Part shown: one piece after another, positions 28,855 through 38,026 of the stretch | Position numbering within the stretch: position 1 is the stretch's first letter | How the letters are laid out: every line of letters starts with the position of its first letter | From: Polyangium sp. 6x1 | GTDB taxonomy: Bacteria > Myxococcota_A > Polyangia > Polyangiales > Polyangiaceae | Reading direction: 5' to 3' | Length of the DNA: 64,000 nucleotides | Assembly: GCF_029946515.1 (NCBI RefSeq) | Contig: NZ_JARZHH010000001.1 | Location: forward strand, 434,001 to 498,000 | The notes under the pieces: model-generated | Told to the model about the DNA's origin: nothing | Seen by the model: the letters and a program-made list of their open reading frames with translations, nothing else | Database searches by the model: none | Program-made: the position numbers and the translations under genes

Positions 28855-31800
28855 TCAGTCGGTCGTCAAGAGATTCGTCTCGTTCTCGCCGAGCTGGAAG
28901 ATACCGAGCCGCCTGCCAGCGGCCAGGATCTGGCCGTTGTGGACGACGGGCTGGCTGTCCCAGTAATAAATCGGGAAGAACGCCTGCGCCTTGACCGCCG
29001 TGGGGTTGTTCGCGTCGGCCACCAGCGTGCCGCCGGCGACGTACAGGAACCAGCGGTGCGAGTTGACGTCGATGAGCGACATGGTGTTGCCGAGTTTCGT
29101 CTCCGACAGGAGGTCGAAGCCGGGCTTGTTGCCATTCTGCGGATCCAGGATCGCGACGGAGTACCCGTTGTAGGCCCAGCTCGACGCGTAGCTGATGACG
29201 GGCTGCTCGTGATCGTCGACGAAGATCGCGTTGATGTACTTGTTCTCGAGCTTCCTGTACTTCTCGAGCTTCGCGCCATTGCCCGTGAGCTTGACGCGGC
29301 CGACGGCCTCCTCGTGCCAGTAGCCGCCCCATTGCCGATCGCGGATGAAGATCCGGTTGTCGTAGGCGTCGATGGGGTAGCCGGGGATGTTGGTGCTCGA
29401 CACGAGGACGGGCGCCGAGGGGTTCGTCAGGTCATAACGCTTGAGGAAGTTCTTCGTGTAGGGCCGCTTGTCGCCCGGCGCCGTGGCCTTGTTCTTGACC
29501 GTGACGAAAAGCTCGTTTCCATTCGTGCGCGCGTCCGCGAACTCGTCCGGCGCCGCGAACGAGATCGGGTTCGGGGCGAGCTTCGGGTTCGCCGGATCCG
29601 ACAGATCGAGGACCCGGAACGAGGCGTACGTCGGGTAACGCCACCCTTCGCCGTCCCACTCGGACCAGACCGCGTGCGGCTCGACCGCGCTCCAGGGGAG
29701 GGGCACGCAGGTGGTCTCGGCGCCGACGTGGATCGTGCATTCGGCGAAGTTACCGGCGCAGTACTCCTGCCCACCGTCGGGCGTCCGGCAGCTGCGCGTA
29801 CCCGTGATGTACCTGCAGCCGTTCGAGGTGCTGTCGCACCACGTATTGACGCCGTCGAGCCACGCGTTGCGGGCCTGGTAGTGGCCGAGGCTCTCGTAGC
29901 CGTACTGGTATTGCTGATAGACGAGCGCGTTGTCCGTCGTGTGCAGCTTCGTGTTGTAGTAGTTGGTCGGCCAGAGCTCGGTGGTGACGAGCGTGCCCTT
30001 CTCCTGCGGATGCACGGGGTCGGTCAGGTCGTAGACCTTGATCGTCGTCTCGTAGTTTGGCCACAGCCATTTCGTCTTCGAGCTGACCAGGTAGTCCCCG
30101 ACCTTGTAATAGTTCGTGGAGAGCGGGAGCTCGAAGCTCGCCACCGGCTCGGCGAGGTCTGCATCCTCGTCGTTCGGGATGATCTCCGCCCGCGCGTTCG
30201 CGTTGTTGTTGTACCAGTAGTAATACCCCTCGGGGTGCCGGATACGGACGCGGTAATCGCCCCACGGGATGATCTTCGCGTAATCGGGCGCGACGTCGAT
30301 CTGCGAGAGCTGCTCGGGATCGTCGAGGTTCGTCTGGTCGTGGAACGAGATCACCGTGTCGGAGATGACCGCGGTGTTGTTCGTCCCGTCCAGAGGGGTC
30401 GCGCGGCGCACGTTGTCCACGTGATCCAGCGTCCCGCGGCGCGTGATCGTCGTGTTCGAGAACGTGAAGAGCTGCACCGCCGAGCGGTAGATGGGCACGT
30501 TGTTCTCGTACTTGTAGCCCGTGAAGGGCAGCATGATGAGGCCCGTCTCCACCTCACCCGTGTCCGCCTGCACGTTCACGGCGCCCTCGAGGATCTTGAA
30601 CGCGCGGTGATCCCACTGGGCGTCGGAGAAGTTCCAGGTGCCATCGTTCGCGTCGGTCTCGGCGCGATCGAGCAGCGGGTTCGGGTTCTGGAGGTTCGTG
30701 ATGTCGTAGAGGCTCGCGGCCATCTTCCGACCATTCTGATCGTTCACACCGATGCCGATGAGCCGCGTGCCACCCGAGAGCGGGCGCAGGTAATCGTTCC
30801 AGCCCGAGACGATGAACTCGCTCTCCTCCGTGACGTGGCCATTCGGATCGATCGAGAAGCTGTGGAACGGATCCGTTTGCCGGTACGTGACCGCGAACGC
30901 CTTGTCGGCCATGAACACGGCGCCGTAGAGCCGCTCGTTCGTGCCGAACGGCTCGTTCGAGACGGGGATGGGGTTGTCCTTGTTCGTCGCGTTCCACGTC
31001 TGCAGATAACTCTGCTGGTTCCAGCCGCCCCACTGCGGGCCCGAGAAGACCCGGAGCTGGTTATCACGGAAGTCCATGTGGAACTGCGTCCGCACGTAGC
31101 CGGTCGCGCTGACCGTGCCGCGCATCGCCATCGATCCGTTGACGTCCGAAATGTCGAGGATCGAGACGTTGCTCGTGTTCGAATAGTATCCATTGCGGCG
31201 GGCCACGAGGAGCACGTTTCCTTCGCCCTGAATGGCCGTCACGTTGCCGCCGAGCTGGAACTCCGTCTTCGGCGTCATGGCCGTGCTCAGGACGTCGAAG
31301 CTCTTGACGACGCTCTCGTCCTTGTACTCCCAGTACCCGTTCTCGTTGACCCAGCCGGAGAGCACGGCGGCGATGTAGAGCGAGTCCTTCGACGAGCCGT
31401 TCGCGTAGCGGCTCGTCGTGATCCGGCCGGGCACGTTGTACTCGGAGATCAGCGTCGGTGACGTGGGATCGCTGATGTCGACGAGGGCCACGAGCCCGCC
31501 CTTGCGCTCGCGCGCGGCGAGCTTGCCGTGGTCGGCCTTGTATCCGTACCACTCGTTCAGCAGCACCACCGCGCGGTCTCCGTCGACGTACATCTCGACG
31601 GGCGTGCCGGAGATGGGCAGCTTGCCGATGATCGCCGGATTCGAGATGTCGCTGTAGTCGACGACCTGAAGGCCGCGGTAGGGGTTCAAGTTGAGGAGGC
31701 GACCGCCGCCCATCACGCGGTAGATATCGCCCTCCTCGAGCTCGCGATCGTCCTCTTCCTCCTCCTCTTCTTCTTCCTCTTCTTCTTCCTCTTCTTCCTC

Positions 31801-31992
31801 ACCCCAGTAGACCTCGGGGAAATCATCCGCCGTCAGGAACGACGGCGCCGGCTTGGACCGCGCCCCGTCCTCGGCGGTCCTCTCCTCCTCGTCGCCGGGG
31901 CTCCCGCTCCCCGCGCAACCCGGTCCCACGAGCAACAGCAACGCACCGAGCCACGCCGTGCTCGTCGCCATTCTTCTGCGCAAAAAAGCCAT
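28855..31992 (-). CDS. Large secreted beta-propeller protein with poly-Glu tract
   Basis: 1045-residue exported protein. The N-terminal hydrophobic stretch ends LLLVGPGC, a weak lipobox. An acidic linker contains 16 consecutive Glu and two Asp (about 65-82). The remainder consists of recurrent DYSDISNP, DISDPTSP, DLTDPVHP, DLSDPANP and DLTNPSAP turns with intervening strands, matching the C-terminal beta-propeller family (Beta_propel/LVIVD-like repeats). Such proteins are surface-exposed, possibly calcium-binding scaffolds; no enzyme activity is evident. ATG 31992 is the start that gives the signal peptide. A hairpin lies at 32010-32032 just upstream. Confidence 0.85.
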   Translation of the reverse strand: MAFLRRRMATSTAWLGALLLLVGPGCAGSGSPGDEEERTAEDGARSKPAPSFLTADDFPEVYWGEEEEEEEEEEEEEEEEDDRELEEGDIYRVMGGGRLLNLNPYRGLQVVDYSDISNPAIIGKLPISGTPVEMYVDGDRAVVLLNEWYGYKADHGKLAARERKGGLVALVDISDPTSPTLISEYNVPGRITTSRYANGSSKDSLYIAAVLSGWVNENGYWEYKDESVVKSFDVLSTAMTPKTEFQLGGNVTAIQGEGNVLLVARRNGYYSNTSNVSILDISDVNGSMAMRGTVSATGYVRTQFHMDFRDNQLRVFSGPQWGGWNQQSYLQTWNATNKDNPIPVSNEPFGTNERLYGAVFMADKAFAVTYRQTDPFHSFSIDPNGHVTEESEFIVSGWNDYLRPLSGGTRLIGIGVNDQNGRKMAASLYDITNLQNPNPLLDRAETDANDGTWNFSDAQWDHRAFKILEGAVNVQADTGEVETGLIMLPFTGYKYENNVPIYRSAVQLFTFSNTTITRRGTLDHVDNVRRATPLDGTNNTAVISDTVISFHDQTNLDDPEQLSQIDVAPDYAKIIPWGDYRVRIRHPEGYYYWYNNNANARAEIIPNDEDADLAEPVASFELPLSTNYYKVGDYLVSSKTKWLWPNYETTIKVYDLTDPVHPQEKGTLVTTELWPTNYYNTKLHTTDNALVYQQYQYGYESLGHYQARNAWLDGVNTWCDSTSNGCRYITGTRSCRTPDGGQEYCAGNFAECTIHVGAETTCVPLPWSAVEPHAVWSEWDGEGWRYPTYASFRVLDLSDPANPKLAPNPISFAAPDEFADARTNGNELFVTVKNKATAPGDKRPYTKNFLKRYDLTNPSAPVLVSSTNIPGYPIDAYDNRIFIRDRQWGGYWHEEAVGRVKLTGNGAKLEKYRKLENKYINAIFVDDHEQPVISYASSWAYNGYSVAILDPQNGNKPGFDLLSETKLGNTMSLIDVNSHRWFLYVAGGTLVADANNPTAVKAQAFFPIYYWDSQPVVHNGQILAAGRRLGIFQLGENETNLLTTD
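31753..31800 (-). repeat. GAR trinucleotide repeat encoding 16 Glu
   Basis: 48 bp of uninterrupted GAA/GAG codons on the minus strand, inside the beta-propeller gene. The third-base mixture makes it an imperfect microsatellite. Unit gain or loss would change linker length without a frameshift. Confidence 0.85.
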
Positions 31993-32009
31993 CTCGAACG
32001 CCTTCTTTC

Positions 32010-32032
32010 TTCCTTCACAAAAAATGAAGGAA
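32010..32032 (-). promoter_or_regulatory. Perfect AT-rich hairpin before the beta-propeller gene
   Basis: TTCCTTCA and TGAAGGAA form a perfect eight-base inverted repeat around a seven-base loop, 17 bases upstream of the ATG at 31992. In the mRNA it would sit next to the ribosome-binding site, and the 3' arm itself contains GAAGGAA. It may be a translational control hairpin or an operator. Confidence 0.4.
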
Positions 32033-32268
32033 TAGCGATTCCCATGATAGTCTGCCCGCAGCGACGGACGAGGTAAAAACTGGCAATTCCGCAGCGTCGG
32101 CGTCTTGCCCACCTTGCCGTCCACGACGCACACCCGTGAGGCTGTTCACATCCGTGTGAGGCAATTCCCGACCCTGGCACAGCCGCGTCGTGGAGCGGTC
32201 GAAATCACTTGTGCTCGGGACACGGCTGTGCCTTCGCGCCGCGATTCGTGACAGAGTGCGGTGGGCGC

Positions 32269-32961
32269 ATGCCAGCCATCCGTCCATCCCTCGCGCAAAG
32301 CCTGATCGCTGTTCTATGCGTCGCGGCCGCGTGTGACCGAGCCACACCGCCGCCGCCTCCGTCCGCGCCGCCGCCCACGCCTCCGCCCCCGTCGGCGACC
32401 CTCGCACCGAACGCCGCGAGCGCCGTGGCGGCACCTCCGGAATCCTCCGCGGCCCCTCGCGTATGTCCCCCGCGAATCGGCCCGATCAAGCTCGCCTGGT
32501 CGGACGCTTCGTATCACCTGGTCCTCGACGACGCAGCGCTGCCCTGCCTCTCGGATGCCGAGCGCGCCGCGGCCGCATACGTGGGCACGACGATCGGCAC
32601 CGAATGCGAGTGGGCGGAGGGCACGGACCTCGCGGCGCCGGAGCACATGAACTGCAAGCTCACGACCGCGCTCGGGCTCGGGTTTCAGTGCGAGGCCAAG
32701 CACAAGGGTTTCCTCGTCGCGTGGCTCGGCGACGACATCCCCGCGCAATGCGCGCGCATCCCCACGACGGCCTTCTCCCAGACGGCGCTCGTGGAGCTGT
32801 CGCTGCGAAAAGAATCCAGGGCGATCGTCGTTTCCTACAAGGCCGTCACGACGACGGGCCCCGGGGGCGAGGCGTGGTCGTGGTCGGAGACGATCGGATT
32901 TCAGGAGAAGGGCCCGGACGCCCTGAAAATCGCGTATCGCAAGCCGGTGGGCAAACGCTGA
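32269..32961 (+). CDS. Hypothetical lipoprotein with Pro/Ala linker
   Basis: 230-residue lipoprotein. The signal peptide ends CVAAAC (lipidated Cys near 22), followed by a Pro/Ala/Ser-rich linker to about residue 65. The C-terminal 160 residues form a small domain with cysteines in LPCLSD, TECEW, MNCKL, FQCEAK and AQCAR. It has no recognised family. ATG 32269 fits the signal peptide. The upstream region (31993-32268) has short GTGAG/TTCAC repeats near 32133-32160 but no promoter I can defend. Confidence 0.7.
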   Translation: MPAIRPSLAQSLIAVLCVAAACDRATPPPPPSAPPPTPPPPSATLAPNAASAVAAPPESSAAPRVCPPRIGPIKLAWSDASYHLVLDDAALPCLSDAERAAAAYVGTTIGTECEWAEGTDLAAPEHMNCKLTTALGLGFQCEAKHKGFLVAWLGDDIPAQCARIPTTAFSQTALVELSLRKESRAIVVSYKAVTTTGPGGEAWSWSETIGFQEKGPDALKIAYRKPVGKR

Positions 32962-32979
32962 GGATCGCCGGAGCGGCGC

Positions 32980-34419
32980 TCAGAAGTGGTGCGCGTCGAT
33001 GAAATCGTGCGGGGCCAGGATCTGGTAGCCGTTCAGGCTGCACCCGTTGTTCGTCCCCGAGGCCGTGTACGATTCCGGCGCATTCGCGAGGTCGGCGTGC
33101 CCGAGCCCCGGGACGCCGCCGGATCCGTCGTATCCGCAGGCACCTCCGCCATTCAGCCCCGCGATCTTGTCGCAGAGGTTCTTCGGGGCGATGAAGTAAT
33201 GCAGGTGGGAGTTCGAGCCTTGGTCGAGGACGGTGCCTATCTGATCGCCTCGCTTGACGGTTTGTCCCGGGGATACCGTGCGCGTCGCGAGGTGGCCATA
33301 GAAGGAGCACACGGTCGATCCGTCCGGCATCGGGTGCTGGACGAGGATCACGTTCACGTAGGAGCTCCCGTTCGGCGCCGAGACCAGCACGACCCCGTCC
33401 GCCACGGAGTAGATGGGCGCATTCGCCGCGCCGGCCTTGCCGATGTCCTCGGCGAGGTGCGCCCCGCCGTACACGTCCCAGTAATGCCCGAGGACCTGCC
33501 AGACCTGCCACCCCGCGCCGCCCGCGGGGCTCGTGCTCTTGTCGCCCACGGGGTATCCGAAGGCCCCGCCGCTCGGGGGCTGCGAGTTCGGGATCCCGGG
33601 GCCGCAGCACCCGGCCTTGCAATCCCACGTGATGACGCCCGAGCCCTTGCACGCGCCGTTGTTCCCGTCGTCGCAGCTCGCGCTCGAATTGTAGAGCCCC
33701 GCGAGCACGCCGCACGAGGGGCTGCAGCAGCGCACGCAATCACTCGTCGGCGTGCCCGTCCCCGCGCACCAGTTCTTGCTGCCGTCGTCGCAGGTATACG
33801 TGCCCCCGGGCCACTGATTGGCCTGCGCCAGATCCGCGCAGCTCGCTTGCCCCCCGCCCCCGCTTCCGCTCGACCCAGGGTTCGAGCTTCCCTCGACGAG
33901 CGCCTCGATCTGGCATTGCGCCACGGGGTTGCCCGGATTGCCGCCGTTCTCGCCCTCGACGAACGTGAACGTCAGGACGCCGGGATCGTAGCCGTACACG
34001 GTGTACGTCCACGTATACGGCCCGGAGCCCCCCACGCCGCCCCATTGCGAGGCGGGCGCCCCGGGCCCGGTCACCTTCATGTTCACATAGGCATAGGGCG
34101 TGGGGTTCGTGTACGAGACCGTGAGGATCGGCGAGGTGATGGGATTGCTGTCGAACGCGAATCCCGCGTCGCACGGGAGCATCGGCAGGCTCCCGCCGCT
34201 CCCCGAGCCGGGCCCCACGCCCGTCGAAGACGTCATTCCGCCCATGCCGCCGCTGCCGCTGCCGCCCATCCCCGCGCCGCCCGCGCCGGGCCCGGTCGCG
34301 CTGCCGCTGCCCCCTTCCCCTCCGCTGCCCGAGGACGACGCGCCCGACGACGAGCACGCGAGGGGGATCCATGCCAGCAGAGAAACAACCGAGCGGAGGG
34401 TTCGGGATGCGAAGGGCAT
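32980..34419 (-). CDS. M23 peptidase lipoprotein with Ser/Gly linker and Cys-rich region
   Basis: 479-residue exported protein. The lipobox is IPLAC (Cys near 22), followed by a Ser/Gly/Met-rich linker to about residue 75 and a beta-sandwich-like module (about 80-175). A Cys-rich section (about 190-275) has repeated SCDDGNN and TCDDGSK motifs. The C-terminal M23 domain has HLAEDIG (H-x3-D) and HLHYF as zinc ligands. The two CDDG units suggest carbohydrate- or wall-binding modules. It probably cleaves peptidoglycan peptides. It lies 52 bp downstream of the trehalose synthase gene. Confidence 0.85.
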   Translation of the reverse strand: MPFASRTLRSVVSLLAWIPLACSSSGASSSGSGGEGGSGSATGPGAGGAGMGGSGSGGMGGMTSSTGVGPGSGSGGSLPMLPCDAGFAFDSNPITSPILTVSYTNPTPYAYVNMKVTGPGAPASQWGGVGGSGPYTWTYTVYGYDPGVLTFTFVEGENGGNPGNPVAQCQIEALVEGSSNPGSSGSGGGGQASCADLAQANQWPGGTYTCDDGSKNWCAGTGTPTSDCVRCCSPSCGVLAGLYNSSASCDDGNNGACKGSGVITWDCKAGCCGPGIPNSQPPSGGAFGYPVGDKSTSPAGGAGWQVWQVLGHYWDVYGGAHLAEDIGKAGAANAPIYSVADGVVLVSAPNGSSYVNVILVQHPMPDGSTVCSFYGHLATRTVSPGQTVKRGDQIGTVLDQGSNSHLHYFIAPKNLCDKIAGLNGGGACGYDGSGGVPGLGHADLANAPESYTASGTNNGCSLNGYQILAPHDFIDAHHF

Positions 34420-34471
34420 GACGAGGACGAGACTATCGAAGGAATGGAAGCGATGGAAGCCTCTTCACGCC

Positions 34472-35911
34472 TCATGCATCGAGAAGACGCCCGATGACCG
34501 CGCCATACTGGACGAGGTGTCGGACGCCGAGAAATCGTTCCCGCACACGCTCGCGCGCCGCCGCGCCGAGGCGCGCCGCCGAGCTCGGATCCGCGAGGAT
34601 CCGGTGGAGCTCGCCCGCGAACGTCCCGAGGTCGGTCGGATCTCGCAAAAGGACGCCGCTCACCCCGTCCTCGATTTGATCCTGAATCCCGCCGACGGCG
34701 CCGGCGATCACGGGACGCGCCTTCCACATGGCCTCCGTCACCGTGAGGCCGAAGCCCTCGTGCAGGCTCTTTTGCACGACGACCGCCGCGTGGCGCTGGA
34801 GCGCATTGACGATCACGGCATTCTCCTCGACGTCCGCGGTCGGCAGCATCGCGAGGTGGACGTGCGCGCGGATGGCCGGCGGTTGTTCGAGAAAATCACG
34901 ATAGACGGCCTCGAAGACGGCGGGGCCCTCCGGGTCGTCGGCCACCGCGCGCACGTTCGGGCCCGCGAGCACGAGGTCGACCTCGGGGGCGGCGTGATTC
35001 TGGACCATGAGGGAAAACCCGCGCAGCACGCCGAGCATGTCCTTCAGCGGATCCCAGCGCGATACCTGGACGACGAGCGGCGTCTCCCACGCGGGTGCAC
35101 GCCCGAGCCGGATGACGTCTGCCGAGCGCTCCACGCGCCCGGGCGTGTCGTCGCTGCGCACGAAGGTATACCGAGGCGAAGCTGGCGGAGGCCCTTCGAG
35201 GAGGCCCACGTGGACCAGAATCGAGCGAACGGTCGGCTCGTCGAGCTCGACGTTCTTGGTCGAGAACGCGTCGATGCTCGGCTGGATGATCGACGCGCGT
35301 CCGTCGCGATACCGCGCCGGGACGTAGCTCTCCCGGGAGAAGATCATGCATCCGACACCGTCGAGGTACCGCGCGAGGAATCGCCAGCCGAGCTCGACGT
35401 CGTCATTGGTCTCGTCCGCGCCGATGTGGCACCGCCAGAGGACCCGTGCGCCCGCTGCGAGCAGCGTCGGCGCGAGGCCCGCGGTTTGCGGATCGTGCAG
35501 CAGCACCACGTCCCCGGGGCGGATGAGCTCGCGCAGCTCGAGCGCATTGCGGCCGAGGTTCGACGCGTACACCTCGTGCGCGCTCTCGTCGAGCAGAGAG
35601 CCGTCGCCGCGCTCGCCGTGAAGGGCGTGGTGCAGGCGCTTCGTGATGCGAAAGAATTCGAGCGAGCCGCCGATGGTCAACCAGCGCACGTCGAGGCCCG
35701 CGCCGCGCGCATACCCGAGGAGCGAATGCAGCATTTCCGCGACGCCGCCCCCCACGGCCGTCGAGTTGACGTTCCAGATGACGCCGCCGGCCAGCCTTTC
35801 GTGAAGCCTGTGCGCGAGGCTCCGCGCCTCGTCCACCGCCGCCTCGCCGAGCAGCGGCACGAACCGCTCGAGCGAGCGGATCTGCGCGTGGACTTCGTGC
35901 ACAAGGTCCAT
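34472..35911 (-). CDS. treT: Trehalose synthase, TreT-type GT4 glycosyltransferase
   Basis: 479-residue GT-B retaining glycosyltransferase that condenses NDP-glucose with glucose to give trehalose, reversibly. Family signatures are the N-terminal VIWNVNSTAVGGGVAEML, WRCHIGADETN, VQVSRWDPLKD, and the GT4 E-x7-E site in HEGFGLTVTEAMWKARPVIAGAVGG. Start ATG 35911 gives the normal N-terminus. It is last in a minus-strand operon after the CysC-like gene (65-bp gap). The context of two small-molecule kinases and a CBS protein suggests a sugar-phosphate or energy-sensing role, but this is inference. Confidence 0.85.
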   Translation of the reverse strand: MDLVHEVHAQIRSLERFVPLLGEAAVDEARSLAHRLHERLAGGVIWNVNSTAVGGGVAEMLHSLLGYARGAGLDVRWLTIGGSLEFFRITKRLHHALHGERGDGSLLDESAHEVYASNLGRNALELRELIRPGDVVLLHDPQTAGLAPTLLAAGARVLWRCHIGADETNDDVELGWRFLARYLDGVGCMIFSRESYVPARYRDGRASIIQPSIDAFSTKNVELDEPTVRSILVHVGLLEGPPPASPRYTFVRSDDTPGRVERSADVIRLGRAPAWETPLVVQVSRWDPLKDMLGVLRGFSLMVQNHAAPEVDLVLAGPNVRAVADDPEGPAVFEAVYRDFLEQPPAIRAHVHLAMLPTADVEENAVIVNALQRHAAVVVQKSLHEGFGLTVTEAMWKARPVIAGAVGGIQDQIEDGVSGVLLRDPTDLGTFAGELHRILADPSSAARLGAAARERVRERFLGVRHLVQYGAVIGRLLDA

Positions 35912-35976
35912 CCCCGAGCTTCTAATGCCAGAGGCGACCGATGACGAGCGACCTCGACGCGCCCGGACAAACCAGC

Positions 35977-36477
35977 TCAGGCCGTCAGGCGGACGATGTT
36001 CGTGATCGCATCCTCGTCGTGCCCCCCGAGCGCGACCACGTCGGGCGCCTCGGGCGGCTCGTAGGGCAGGTCGAAGCCGGGCAGCCCCGAGACCTTGCCC
36101 GCGCGCGCCGCGGCATAAAGCCCCTTCGCGTCTCGCGTTGCGCAGCGCTCGGGCGTGGCGCAGACGTAAACCTCGAAGAAGCGGGGCGCTGCAGCGCGCG
36201 CCTTCTCCCGGAAGACGCGCAGGTGCGCCGTCGCCGGCACGAGCACCACGTGCCCTTGCCGCGCCAGCATCGCCGCCAGGTTCCCGAGGGTCTCGTAAAA
36301 ATGGGCCCGCGCCTCCTCGCCATACCCCGGCGGCGGCCGCATCGCCGCGCGCACCGCGTCCCCGTCGAGCAGGATGCTCGGCCTGTTTGCCTCGACGAAC
36401 CGCCGGAAGGCTCGGTCCGCCAGCGTCGATTTCCCCGCCGACGGGAGCCCCGTGATCCACACGACCGCGCCGCTCAC
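35977..36477 (-). CDS. APS-kinase (CysC)-like P-loop kinase
   Basis: 166-residue P-loop kinase. Walker A is GLPSAGKST, with LLDGDAVR matching the APS-kinase DGDxVR motif. The C-terminal KGLYAAARAGKVSGLPGFDLPYEPPEAP matches the CysC substrate lid. APS kinases phosphorylate adenylyl sulfate to PAPS. No other sulfate-assimilation gene is present, so this may act on another substrate. GTG at 36477 is the start and its last two bases overlap the TGA of the upstream APH-like gene (GTGA), implying coupled translation. Confidence 0.8.
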   Translation of the reverse strand: MSGAVVWITGLPSAGKSTLADRAFRRFVEANRPSILLDGDAVRAAMRPPPGYGEEARAHFYETLGNLAAMLARQGHVVLVPATAHLRVFREKARAAAPRFFEVYVCATPERCATRDAKGLYAAARAGKVSGLPGFDLPYEPPEAPDVVALGGHDEDAITNIVRLTA

Positions 36478-37580
36478 GAGAAGAGCCCCTCCGCCTCGTC
36501 GGGATCGAACCGAGGCGCGTCGAGGACACGCTCGACGAACCCGAGGAGCGCGTCCCGCGTGCCCGCGTGAATCGACGGATACCAGCGCGGGTTGCACAGC
36601 ACGAGCGCCCGCCACGCGAGGAACGGCGCGGCCACCGAGAAGAGCTCCCGATCGCCGGTGAGATCGAGGTAGGTCCGGAAAAACGTCCGCCAGAGCGTCC
36701 GGAACCCGCCATGCCAGGAGCCGGGAGCTTCGAGCGCGAAGAACAGATAATTGATCGACAAACACGTGACGTCGTCCGCGGGATCGCCGGCCGAGCCGCG
36801 GCTCGTGTCGAGGAGCCGAGGTTCCCCCGCGCGGTCGAAGACGACGTTGAACGGGTGGAAATCGCCGTGCGTGCGGCGCAGGCGCTCGCCGCGGCCCTTG
36901 AGCTTCCACCGCCACGCGAGGCACCGCTCTTCGATCGCGCGGAGCCGCTCGGGCGGCGCCGTCGGCACGTCGTCCGGATACCCGTCGATGAGCCCGAAAA
37001 TGCCCTCGCCGTGCCCGACGAGGTCCCGGATCGCGCGCCGGTACGTCGCCCGTCCGTCCGGACGAACCGCGTGGATCTCCGCGCAGAGCCGCGCGAGCGC
37101 CTCGCAGCGCGCGACGTCCTGGTCCGTGAGGGCGCGCGCGCGGGCGATCCGGCGCAGATCATCGGCGTAGACGTGCCCCTCGACGTATTCCGTGACGAGG
37201 TAAAACTCGCCGCTCCGCCGCAGCGACACGAGGCGCCCGTCGTCTTCCACCGCGCCCACGTCGAGCGCGCGCACGTGCCGCGGGAGCCGCGTGAAGCTGT
37301 CGAACGCGAGGAGCATGTTCGCGGCCCGGTCGGCGCGCCGGTCGTGCCCGAATTCGTCCGGGCCGGCCGTGTGCAGGCAAAGATCGCTCTCCGCGCCGTC
37401 GGGCCTCTGCACCCGGATCCGCAAGGGCACGCCATATCCGATGGCCTTGCCCGTCGCCCCGCCGTCGTCGTCCTCGTCCGGGCCGAGCCGCGAGATCCGC
37501 AGCACGACCGCGCCCGGCATCACGCCGGCGACGAGCTCGCTCACCGCGTCCTCGATCTCGGGCGTCCTCCCTCTCGTCAT
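36474..37580 (-). CDS. Phosphotransferase of the aminoglycoside-phosphotransferase (APH) fold
   Basis: 368-residue small-molecule kinase. The catalytic loop HGDFHPFNVVF and a following LLDTSRGSAGDPADDV stretch, where Asp ligates magnesium, define the APH/choline-kinase fold. The N-terminal half contains an ATP-binding-like strand and YLVTEYVEG hinge. GGAGG seven bases before ATG 37580 fixes the start; an ATG 15 codons upstream lacks such a site. The same domain pair, APH plus P-loop kinase, is found fused as one protein elsewhere, so these overlapping genes may act together. The substrate is unknown. Confidence 0.83.
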   Translation of the reverse strand: MTRGRTPEIEDAVSELVAGVMPGAVVLRISRLGPDEDDDGGATGKAIGYGVPLRIRVQRPDGAESDLCLHTAGPDEFGHDRRADRAANMLLAFDSFTRLPRHVRALDVGAVEDDGRLVSLRRSGEFYLVTEYVEGHVYADDLRRIARARALTDQDVARCEALARLCAEIHAVRPDGRATYRRAIRDLVGHGEGIFGLIDGYPDDVPTAPPERLRAIEERCLAWRWKLKGRGERLRRTHGDFHPFNVVFDRAGEPRLLDTSRGSAGDPADDVTCLSINYLFFALEAPGSWHGGFRTLWRTFFRTYLDLTGDRELFSVAAPFLAWRALVLCNPRWYPSIHAGTRDALLGFVERVLDAPRFDPDEAEGLFS

Positions 37581-37621
37581 CACGTCACCTCCGGAATGGC
37601 TCGGACGAGCGACGGGCGCCG

Positions 37622-38026
37622 TCATCCTTCCTTGTCGAGCGCGTCGGCGAGCGCCCGGAGCGCATCCGTCGTCGTGAAGACGCCGGTGACGTGCCCGTCC
37701 TGCATCACGACGGCCGCGCCGTACCGGTGCTCCGCCATCTCGCGCGCCACGCCGGCGAGCAGGGTGCTCGGCGCGACCGTGAACGGCAGCGGGGTCATCG
37801 CCTCCTCGACGCGGAGCTTTTGCGGATCCACGTCGGGGAGCGCCTCGACGAACGCGAGGTCCCGCTCGGAGAGGATGCCGACGAGCCGGCCGCCCCGCAA
37901 AACGGGCAGGTGCCGGATGTCGTGCTCGCGCATGAGCTTGTGCGCCTGCACGAGCGTCTGATCGAAGCCGATCGCGTGGGGGCTCCGGGTCATGTAGTCC
38001 GAGACGGTGGCGTTCTTCGTGTGCAT
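37622..38026 (-). CDS. Tandem CBS-domain protein
   Basis: 134-residue protein that is one Bateman module: CBS1 (about 8-60, with RHLPVLRGGRLVGILSERDL) and CBS2 (about 72-128, with GAAVVMQDGHVTGVFTTTDAL). Such modules bind adenine nucleotides and sense energy charge. It is the first gene of the minus-strand operon leading to the APH-like kinase (41-bp gap), the CysC-like kinase and TreT. That position supports a regulatory input to this small pathway. Confidence 0.87.
   Translation of the reverse strand: MHTKNATVSDYMTRSPHAIGFDQTLVQAHKLMREHDIRHLPVLRGGRLVGILSERDLAFVEALPDVDPQKLRVEEAMTPLPFTVAPSTLLAGVAREMAEHRYGAAVVMQDGHVTGVFTTTDALRALADALDKEG

Noticed and set aside
32175..32190. Sigma-54 promoter before the 32269 lipoprotein gene
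   Set aside because: TGGCACA is present, but the -12 position has TC instead of GC and lacks TTG, so the spacing rule fails.
35912..37435. N-terminal extension of the trehalose synthase frame
   Set aside because: It overlaps the CysC-like and APH-like genes and reads as Arg-rich non-coding sequence. The TreT family N-terminus begins at 35911.
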